Of a stretch of DNA of 64,000 nucleotides, positions 53,706 through 60,559 are shown piece by piece; positions within the stretch are counted from its first letter, which is position 1, and each line of letters begins with the position of its first letter. The notes under the pieces were generated by a model. That model worked only from the letters and a program-made list of their open reading frames with translations. It was not told the DNA's origin and ran no database searches. Source of the DNA: Aureispira sp. CCB-QB1 (lineage in GTDB: Bacteria > Bacteroidota > Bacteroidia > Chitinophagales > Saprospiraceae); assembly GCF_000724545.1 (NCBI RefSeq), contig NZ_JHBV01000037.1, positions 1 through 64,000 on the forward strand, read 5' to 3'. The translations under genes and the position numbers were made by a program.

Positions 53706-55265
53706 ATGAAAAAAACAATCTCACTTTGGATGCTTACTTTATTAAGTATAGTATCTCTACAAGCGCAACAGTTTAATTGTGGAGTAGATGCAGCAGCAGC
53801 AGCAATTATTAAGCAACGTATGTTAGCCAATCGCCAGTTGTTTACCAAGCAGCAAATAAATAGCTTGATGACTTCAAGAGCCATCACATATATTCCTATA
53901 ACAATTCATAATGTACGGAATACTAGTGGGGAAGGAGCCATTTCGGAAGATCGTATACTAGGCTTTTTATGTGGTTTAAATGCCATTTATGCGGATCAAG
54001 ACATACAGTTTTTTATTCATGGTCAGATTAATAATTTGACCAATGACTTTATTGATGCCAATTCCAATACCTTTCAAGCAAAGCTAGCGATGTTCCAAAA
54101 TAAGGTAGCGAATACCTTGAATATTTATATTGGACGGTCTACCTTTTATCCAGCAACAGGATATACGAGTTATTATGAACCCAATTATGATTATGTCTTT
54201 TTGCAAGAGCCAATGGTATCTTCTGCGGCGAAAACAGAAGCACATGAAATAGGGCATTTCTTTACTTTACCACATACTTTTAATGGATGGGAAGGAACTG
54301 ATGCAGAGATAGATTATAATGGTGTTAATGCACCAACTCATGTGCCATTGACAGGAGCATTGGTAGAAAAGGTAGCTAGAGGAGCTGGAGGAAATTGCGC
54401 AACAGCAGCCGATGGTTTTTGTGATACAGAAGCCGATTACCACTCTACGGCACTCATTCAAAGTTGCAATTTTACCCCTTCAACATTAGATCCTACAGGA
54501 GTTACCTTAAATCCAGACGAAAGTAATTATATGTCTTATTATAATGATAATTGTCAAAATAACTTTTCTACAGAGCAGAAAGGGGCGATTGCCATGTCTG
54601 TAGCTAATAGAACATGGGTAACCAATACGCCTCCTAATACAACTACTGTAACAGGAGTACCGACACTTGTATCCCCTGCTAATAATACTCCCGCTTCTAT
54701 TGCGAACTCAACGGTTCGCTTGGATTGGGATAATGTTACGGGGGCAACTTGGTACTATTTGGAAGTATATGGCACGCAGTTTCCTGGAATTTGGCTTCCG
54801 AATACCAACGATGTTAAATTTAAAGGAATTGTTACAACAGGGAATAGCCATTATGACTTATCAACAACAGGCTTGACAGTAGGAGAGCGGTACGCTTGGC
54901 GCGTGAAAGCAATTAACCAATATTCAACTTGTGCTGGTTTTGCAAGTTATAATAAATTTGAAGCAACTGCCGCTACAAGTATCAAAGATTTGTCAATAGA
55001 GAAACAGATGACGCTAAAAGTAAGCAATAATCCAATTACATCGAACGACGTAGCTTTATCTATTTATACCGCAGAGGAAGTTGTTGGGTCTATCCAAATC
55101 TATGGAATGGATGGAAGAGTTATGGTTACTTTAGCTAAAGAAACAATTGCTAAAGGGGATAATTTGGTTCAGATCCCTGCTGCTAATTTAACGAATGGAA
55201 TGTATTTAGTAGTTGTGGCAACAGACAGAGGTTTTTTGCAACAGAAATTTGTCATACAACGATAA
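53706..55265 (+). CDS. Secreted M43-type zinc metalloprotease with T9SS sorting tail, paralogue 2
   Basis: 519 residues. Signal peptide (MKKTISLWMLTLLSIVSLQA), zinc motif HEIGHFFTLPHTF (His180, His184, His190), Met-turn NYMSYYND, then a fibronectin-like domain and a T9SS tail (SIQIYGMDGRVMVTL ... GMYLVVVATDRGFLQQKFVIQ). Strongly similar to the gene before it along its whole length, so the pair arose by tandem duplication. The repeat block between them gives each its own upstream region. Confidence 0.9.
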   Translation: MKKTISLWMLTLLSIVSLQAQQFNCGVDAAAAAIIKQRMLANRQLFTKQQINSLMTSRAITYIPITIHNVRNTSGEGAISEDRILGFLCGLNAIYADQDIQFFIHGQINNLTNDFIDANSNTFQAKLAMFQNKVANTLNIYIGRSTFYPATGYTSYYEPNYDYVFLQEPMVSSAAKTEAHEIGHFFTLPHTFNGWEGTDAEIDYNGVNAPTHVPLTGALVEKVARGAGGNCATAADGFCDTEADYHSTALIQSCNFTPSTLDPTGVTLNPDESNYMSYYNDNCQNNFSTEQKGAIAMSVANRTWVTNTPPNTTTVTGVPTLVSPANNTPASIANSTVRLDWDNVTGATWYYLEVYGTQFPGIWLPNTNDVKFKGIVTTGNSHYDLSTTGLTVGERYAWRVKAINQYSTCAGFASYNKFEATAATSIKDLSIEKQMTLKVSNNPITSNDVALSIYTAEEVVGSIQIYGMDGRVMVTLAKETIAKGDNLVQIPAANLTNGMYLVVVATDRGFLQQKFVIQR

Positions 55266-55848
55266 TAAATACATAAATGCGTTATTGTTGAGTAACGACT
55301 AGTATTGAACAGGAATTTTGCTGCTAATAAGCAAGATTCCTATTTTTATTCGAAGAAAAGGACCTTGCTTTGGTTTTTGTTATCAAGGACTAGTTTGGTA
55401 ACCTTCTATTTTAACATGACTTTGTTATTAACAATAGTTAGCTGCGCTGCTACTACGTGGTCGTTGAAAAATTTTATTGGTTTACTTCGTGAGTGCTGCG
55501 CAGTTGATAATCAGAAAGTTGTATCTTTATTGCGTTTTGTGTTAAAATTTTGATTATCAGTAAGATGTGTTTTTGTTGACTTTTGTGCTAAAAGACTGAT
55601 AATTAAACTAGTGCAAGATGCTTTTTTACGTTTTTACTTCGTGAGCCTACGGGTTCGTAGGAAAACTAAAAAACTAAGCTTGCGCCCTCATGACCAGAGG
55701 GAATAATCAACGGAGTATTAATATTAAATAGCACCTTTTTTTTTACTGGGGAACAACTTTGTGTGGATTCGTGTTACTATTGTATAATCGGTTACTTATA
55801 TTATTACTTTAATTGGACAGAAAGCCCCAACAAAAATAGCCTAAATAT
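55266..55848. repeat. Intergenic region with dispersed palindromic repeats
   Basis: 583 bases. ACAATAGTTAGCTGCGCTGC near 55429 is followed by CTACGTGGTCGTTGAAAA, the inverted form of the repeat at ~50604, and then by blocks shared with 50431-50640 and 53559-53640. I see no gene; an 82-codon frame at 55305-55553 runs across the repeats and is rejected. Confidence 0.55.
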
Positions 55849-56313
55849 ATGTTTGGAAGAGTTAAGAAATGGTTTGGAATAGAGGGAACAAAGATAAGAC
55901 TGCATGTATTACCTTCTTATCCTAGAAATGTTAAAACAATTAACGGAGAAATAGAAATTTACTCCAAGCGTCCCGAAAGAGTTTTGGCAATTAAACTAAA
56001 GTTTATAGAAGTTTATACTCGTGGAAGAGGAGAAGACAAACGTATAGATGAATTCTTACTGGGAACTTGGGAGTATAACAAACCAATAGAGGTCAGCGAT
56101 GGCAACCCACATATGTTGTTCTTTAAATTGGAATTTAACCCTGTAGAATCAGCGATGGATAAGCGGGCAGGCAAAGGACCTTTGTTGAGAGGAGTCGTTA
56201 ATATGATGAAATCTATGAAGGGCGTTCAATCTGACTACAGAATTGAAGCAGAGGCAATTGTTGAAGACAATACTTGGAACCCTTTGGCTAAGGCAAGAAT
56301 TTTATTTGATTAG
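55849..56313 (+). CDS. Arrestin/Spo0M-like protein
   Basis: 154 residues, no signal. MFGRVKKWFGIEGTKIRLHV resembles the start of Spo0M-like proteins, and the strand pattern (IEIYSKRPERVLAIKLKFIEVY, FFKLEFNPVES, DYRIEAEAIVEDNTW) fits half of an arrestin-like beta sandwich, which is shorter than full Spo0M. It would act as a cytoplasmic scaffold. Family assignment is tentative and the role unknown. Confidence 0.55.
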   Translation: MFGRVKKWFGIEGTKIRLHVLPSYPRNVKTINGEIEIYSKRPERVLAIKLKFIEVYTRGRGEDKRIDEFLLGTWEYNKPIEVSDGNPHMLFFKLEFNPVESAMDKRAGKGPLLRGVVNMMKSMKGVQSDYRIEAEAIVEDNTWNPLAKARILFD

Positions 56314-56351
56314 TTTAAGAATAAAAAAATGTATTTCAGAATACTACAAAA

Positions 56352-56388
56352 AAAAACCTTTTGATGTGTAAATCATCAAAAGGTTTTT
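56352..56388 (+). terminator. Terminator before the cobalamin riboswitch
   Basis: AAAAACCTTTTGATG (56352-56366) pairs with CATCAAAAGGTTTTT (56374-56388), ending in a T-run. Confidence 0.82.
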
Positions 56389-56396
56389 TACATTTG
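56389..56396 (+). promoter_or_regulatory. -7 box of the riboswitch-controlled transcript
   Basis: TACATTTG fits TAnnTTTG and lies just after the preceding terminator. TTG at 56361-56363 is 25 bases upstream, slightly long. Transcription would start ~50 bases before the conserved riboswitch core. Confidence 0.5.
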
Positions 56397-56439
56397 CGGC
56401 ATCTTTTAGAGATGTAGGTTTTTCATTTTATGTATTTGA

Positions 56440-56600
56440 AAATTAAAAGGGAATCGAGTGTAAATCTTGAACTGTCCCGCAACTGTAAATAGCATTTTGT
56501 TTTTGTAAAAAAAAATCCACTGTTCAATTTAGAATGGGAAGGAATATAAAAACGCTATAAGTCAGGAGACCTGCCTATATCCTTTTGGTTAATGCTTTCG
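56440..56600 (+). promoter_or_regulatory. Cobalamin (B12) riboswitch
   Basis: Contains the class signature in order: AAAGGGAATCGAGTG (~56446-56460), AACTGTCCCGCAACTGTAAA (~56470-56489) and the B12 box GTCAGGAGACCTGCCTA (56561-56577), with a variable arm between. It binds adenosyl- or other cobalamins in the leader RNA and lowers expression of the next gene when B12 is plentiful. The next gene starts at 56720. A stem GCTAGT..ACTAGC near 56650-56671 may belong to the expression platform. Confidence 0.92.
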
Positions 56601-56719
56601 TGGATTGAAGCAACCAGTCTAGGAGCCTTTTTAGCCTTCCTATATTGGGCTAGTTCTACTTGGACTAGCTTCTATTCTGTTAGCATAGTAAAATTTTTTT
56701 TCATTTAAATTTTAAAGCT

Positions 56720-58033
56720 ATGCAAGCCTTAGTAAAATTTACACTTTTAACCTTCCTATTGGTCGGAACAATGGGCAATCTTTTTGCTCAAAATGAATCT
56801 ATTATTGTTGTCAATGGTGGTATTTATGGCGTAACAAATGCCAATACAACGATTGAAGCTCTAAATTCTGGAGTAGCTACCAATATGGGAACCATTGGAA
56901 CCTCTTCTATTCAAGATGTGCTCGTTGATAGCCAATATGTATATGTAGCAGCGCAAGATAGTATTGTGAAGTACAATTGGATGACAAAAAACAGAGTTGC
57001 TGCCAACGCTTTTGGTGGAGAGAGTACCTTAAGTTTGGCACTTCACAACAACCATTTGTTAGTAGGAAACTGGTATGGACCTTGGGGGGCTACTGGACCT
57101 TACAATCGTCATTTTTTGATTTATGATGCGAATGATTTATCGTTGATTGATAGTATCCCACAAGTAACAAAACCAGCAGATGATTTTGTGGTGATTGGAG
57201 ATTACGCTTATATCGCTCAAAACAACGATAAAACAGTTGGTTTTGGAGACACATTAGGATATTTGGCTGTAGTAGATTTGACAACAATGACTTTGGTTCG
57301 CAACGATACATTATCAACTACAGGAGAAGAAATAGGTCGATTGGTGGTAGAAGGTGATATGATTTATGCAATCAATGGCGCAAGCAACACGATTTCTAGT
57401 TACAACACAGTGACTTTAGCAAAATCAACACAACCAGCTGCTAATGGATTGGATTTGAAACCAGCTGCATATGGACCAACAGCATTCACAAAAGGTGCTG
57501 GTGTTTGGTATTTTCCTTATGATAGTGGAATTGGTAGCTATGATTTGGCTAATAATGCTGTTATAGCTGCGAACATGGTTAACATTGCAGGAAGTTTTGC
57601 TTTTGTGTTGGATACATTCAACAATACCTTCTGTGTGAGCCATATCAATTATTCTGATCAGCTTCAAAACAAAGGAAGAATTTATGATATGAATGGAGAT
57701 AGTGTGGGAATGTTCCAAGTAGAATATTCTCCTGAAGCATTGGCGATTGTTTCTGATATTTTGGTGAGTTCTACTCTCCAAGTAGCTAAATCGAACGAAT
57801 TGATGTATTCTATAAGTCCTAATCCTGCCACAACTACTTTGGCTGTAAATTTTGAAAAAGCAGAAGCTGTAACCTTAGTTGTTTTGAACCAAGTTGGACA
57901 AAATGTATTAACAAAACAATCAACAGATACTGCTGTTGTATTGGATGTTGCAGAATTAACTGCTGGCGTTTATTTCTTGGCTGTTGTTAGTGAAGATGGC
58001 ATTATGAGAACTCAACGTTTTGTAAAGCAATAA
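56720..58033 (+). CDS. BtuG-like (YncE/DUF5074 type) secreted beta-propeller with T9SS tail
   Basis: 437 residues. Signal peptide (MQALVKFTLLTFLLVGTMGNLFA), then seven-bladed-propeller-like repeats (ALHNNHLLVGNWYG, VIGDYAYIAQNND, LVVEGDMIYAINGASN, FAFVLDTFNNTFCV) and a T9SS type A tail (SISPNPATTTLAVNF ... GVYFLAVVSEDGIMRTQRFVKQ). It is directly under a B12 riboswitch. In Bacteroides, BtuG is a surface beta-propeller that binds B12 with very high affinity and works with BtuB, so I infer a B12-binding role here. Here the tail suggests T9SS export and surface anchoring instead of a lipid anchor. No btuB is adjacent. Confidence 0.8.
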   Translation: MQALVKFTLLTFLLVGTMGNLFAQNESIIVVNGGIYGVTNANTTIEALNSGVATNMGTIGTSSIQDVLVDSQYVYVAAQDSIVKYNWMTKNRVAANAFGGESTLSLALHNNHLLVGNWYGPWGATGPYNRHFLIYDANDLSLIDSIPQVTKPADDFVVIGDYAYIAQNNDKTVGFGDTLGYLAVVDLTTMTLVRNDTLSTTGEEIGRLVVEGDMIYAINGASNTISSYNTVTLAKSTQPAANGLDLKPAAYGPTAFTKGAGVWYFPYDSGIGSYDLANNAVIAANMVNIAGSFAFVLDTFNNTFCVSHINYSDQLQNKGRIYDMNGDSVGMFQVEYSPEALAIVSDILVSSTLQVAKSNELMYSISPNPATTTLAVNFEKAEAVTLVVLNQVGQNVLTKQSTDTAVVLDVAELTAGVYFLAVVSEDGIMRTQRFVKQ

Positions 58034-58125
58034 ATTATTGGGAGTAGTGTTTCTAGTAAATTATTCATGAAATGAATATGTGATTTTATGACCATGAATT
58101 ACTTCGAACAATCTGCTTATAAAAA

Positions 58126-58158
58126 AGTCTGTATATCCTCGGATGTATGGGCTTTTTT
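58126..58158 (+). terminator. Terminator after the BtuG-like gene
   Basis: AGTCTGTATATCC (58126-58138) pairs, using several G-T pairs, with GGATGTATGGGCT (58141-58153), followed by a T-run. Confidence 0.7.
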
Positions 58159-58302
58159 CTTTTTAAAGAGGGTATTTATATCTGATAAACAGGGAAAAAT
58201 GTTCTTGCAGATACGATCTGATTTTTGGATTTTAGAGTTGCTACAAGATTATGGCATATAGCATTTTTTATAATTCAAAAGAAATTCTAAATACATCAAA
58301 AA

Positions 58303-59544
58303 ATGAAACAAATTGTACTTTTTCTATTTTTTATTGCGATGAATCTTCATATGCAAGCACAAGACACAACAAGGGTCTTATTTATTGGAAATAGCATTAC
58401 CTATTTTAATAATATGCCACAAACCTTTGAAGCTATTGCAAATTCTCATGGCGATACAACTGCCGTTACGGTGTATGCACCAGGAGGGACAGGGTTTGTT
58501 AACCATGTTTCGAATCCCAATGTATTCGCACAGTTTAGACAGGGAAATTGGGATTATGTTGTCTTGCAACCCGGTTCTAATGAATCACCAGGTTATTCCT
58601 ATCCAATCAGCGAAACATTGAGTAGAGGTCGAATATTACAAGATTCTATTTACAAATACAATCCATGTGCAAAGGTTTTATTTTATGAAATATCTTATGG
58701 CGTATGGGGCAATTCTGCAAGTAATTTAGCTACCTATAACAATACCATGACCGCAATTCGAAACAATTTAACTTATTTGTCTGATTCTACAGAGACATTT
58801 TTTGCACCTGTAGGAGAAGCATTTAGAACCGCATGGAATCAAGACCAGAATAGCCTGTTGTGGGGAGGTTACGGAGACATACATCCTAATGCAAAAGGTT
58901 CTTATATTGCTGCTTGTGTTTTTTATGCGACTATTTTTCAAAAACCATCTAGAGGGTCTACAGTTGTAACTTCGTTGTCTGCTGCGGATGCAGATTTTTA
59001 TCAAGAGTTGGCAGATACAACGGTTTTGAATTATTTATCAAATTGGAGAATCAATACCTTTGCTCCAACGATCGATTTTAATTACACCACTAATGGAAAT
59101 ACCATTAGTTTTACCAATCTTTCTACAAATATAGATAGTTCCTTTTGGGATTTTGGAGATGGGACGACATCAACGGTTTTCGATCCGATGGTGACGTATG
59201 GAGGAACAGGAAATTATAATGTGACGTTGACTACGTACAAAAATGGCTGCGCAAAATCAATGGAACAAACAGTTGCGATTGGAGTACTTGGAGTGGAAAA
59301 TGTAAAAACGTGGTCGGGAAGTTTCATATATCCCAATCCAACTAAAGATTATTTAAATATAGAACTAGAGCAAGACCATTCTAAGTATCATTTTGAGGTT
59401 TATAATCATTTGGGAGAATTGATTGTCAAGACCAATAAACGGTCTATTCAAATAGCACATTTGCCCAATGGAATTTACTATATAAATGTTGTAAATACGG
59501 AAACATTAGAGAGTCAAATACACAAATGGAAAAAGTATTCGTAA
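58303..59544 (+). CDS. Secreted SGNH-hydrolase-like (DUF4886) protein with PKD domain and T9SS tail
   Basis: 413 residues. Signal peptide (MKQIVLFLFFIAMNLHMQA), then VLFIGNSITYFNNMP with the SGNH serine in GNS, DYVVLQPGSNE, and GDIHPNAKGS carrying the C-terminal Asp/His pair. A PKD-like domain follows (DFGDGTTSTVFDPMVTYGG ... TLTTYKNGC), then a T9SS tail (YPNPTKDYLNIELEQ ... GIYYINVVNTETLESQIHKW). Probably an esterase on the surface. It follows the BtuG-like gene but a terminator lies between, so B12 control is uncertain. Confidence 0.85.
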   Translation: MKQIVLFLFFIAMNLHMQAQDTTRVLFIGNSITYFNNMPQTFEAIANSHGDTTAVTVYAPGGTGFVNHVSNPNVFAQFRQGNWDYVVLQPGSNESPGYSYPISETLSRGRILQDSIYKYNPCAKVLFYEISYGVWGNSASNLATYNNTMTAIRNNLTYLSDSTETFFAPVGEAFRTAWNQDQNSLLWGGYGDIHPNAKGSYIAACVFYATIFQKPSRGSTVVTSLSAADADFYQELADTTVLNYLSNWRINTFAPTIDFNYTTNGNTISFTNLSTNIDSSFWDFGDGTTSTVFDPMVTYGGTGNYNVTLTTYKNGCAKSMEQTVAIGVLGVENVKTWSGSFIYPNPTKDYLNIELEQDHSKYHFEVYNHLGELIVKTNKRSIQIAHLPNGIYYINVVNTETLESQIHKWKKYS

Positions 59545-59602
59545 CTTTGTTTTTGATAAGTAGGAGAGCAGAAAAATATAGCTAAAAAAATAGACTTACT
59601 AT

Positions 59603-60403
59603 ATGGCTACATCAGAGTATCAAGGACAAAAGTATTTAAAGAAGCAACAAAAGCTTGTACAAGATGTGTTGACAGTCGAAGAAGCGTTGCAAATTACTAT
59701 TAACAATTTTCCATTTACAGTAACCATGCGAACGCCAGGCAACGATCGAGCATTGGTTCGCGGCTTATTGTTTTCTGAAGATATTTACAGAGGAGACAAT
59801 GCCGCTTTAACCATCGACTATCGACAGAAAAATGCGATTACCAGAATTGCCAATGTGAGCCTAGATAAATCGCTTTTGGGAGCAGGAATAAAAAGCACTA
59901 GAAATTTACTATCTGTTTCTTCTTGCGGTATTTGTGGACGACAAGACTTGGATGAGCAATCTACATTTAAAGATTGCCTGACCAAAAAAGTAACCATAGA
60001 TATAGAGAAGTTGTACCAATCTTTTGAGTTGATGCGTACTCAGCAAGATAATTTCTTGCGCTCTGGTGGATCACATGCCGCAGCAGCTTTTTCTAAGAAC
60101 GGAGAAATGCTAAGTTTAATGGAAGATATTGGGAGACATAATGCAGTAGACAAAGTAATTGGAGATTTGATTTGGAAGGAAGCATTAGGAAAAGCTAGTT
60201 ATTTGTTGGTGAGTGGTAGAATTTCTTATGAAATTGTTTCCAAAGCTTTTTGTGCCCAGATTCCTATTTTAGCTGCTGTTTCTGCACCATCTTCGCTGGC
60301 CGTAGAATATGCCAAACAATTTGGACTGACCTTATTGGGCTTTTGTCGAGAAGAACGTGCTACTTGTTATGCAAATGATTGGAGATTAGCCATTAAGGGA
60401 TAA
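59603..60403 (+). CDS. fdhD: Formate dehydrogenase accessory sulfurtransferase FdhD
   Basis: 266 residues. Motifs: NNFPFTVTMRTPGNDRALVRGLLFSED near 32-58, the sulfur-carrying SSCGICGRQDL (two Cys as CxxC), SGGSHAAAAFSKNGEM, EDIGRHNAVDKVIG and VSGRISYEIVSKA. FdhD takes sulfur from IscS-type desulfurases and passes it to the molybdenum cofactor of formate dehydrogenase. It starts 58 bases after the SGNH gene. No molybdenum or formate gene is adjacent here. Confidence 0.95.
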   Translation: MATSEYQGQKYLKKQQKLVQDVLTVEEALQITINNFPFTVTMRTPGNDRALVRGLLFSEDIYRGDNAALTIDYRQKNAITRIANVSLDKSLLGAGIKSTRNLLSVSSCGICGRQDLDEQSTFKDCLTKKVTIDIEKLYQSFELMRTQQDNFLRSGGSHAAAAFSKNGEMLSLMEDIGRHNAVDKVIGDLIWKEALGKASYLLVSGRISYEIVSKAFCAQIPILAAVSAPSSLAVEYAKQFGLTLLGFCREERATCYANDWRLAIKG

Positions 60404-60406
60404 AAA

Positions 60407-60444
60407 AAGCCAATTTGAAAATAATCCTATTTTCAAATTGGCTT
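60407..60444. terminator. Bidirectional terminator between fdhD and the T9SS protein
   Basis: AAGCCAATTTGAAAATA (60407-60423), loop of 4, TATTTTCAAATTGGCTT (60428-60444): a perfect 17-bp stem between convergent genes. Confidence 0.85.
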
Positions 60445-60491
60445 AAAAAAACTAAGTAAGTGGGCATAAAAAATTATAGGTAAAAAATAAG

Positions 60492-60522
60492 GTTGTTTAG
60501 CTGCGCTGCTACTTCGTGGTTT
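60492..60522. repeat. Dispersed repeat
   Basis: GTTTAGCTGCGCTGCTACTT followed by CGTGGTT, the inverted form of the CCACGAAGTAGCAGCG family. Confidence 0.5.
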
Positions 60523-60559
60523 ATAGAATTTTTTCTGAACGATTACTTATGAAGTGGTT

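Noticed and set aside
55305-55553. 82-codon frame downstream of metalloprotease 2
   Set aside because: Crosses dispersed repeats shared with other intergenic regions.
56646-56680. Stem GCTAGT..ACTAGC as the definite riboswitch off-state terminator
   Set aside because: Weak stem with no good T-run; Bacteroidota riboswitches often act on translation, so I only mention it as possible.
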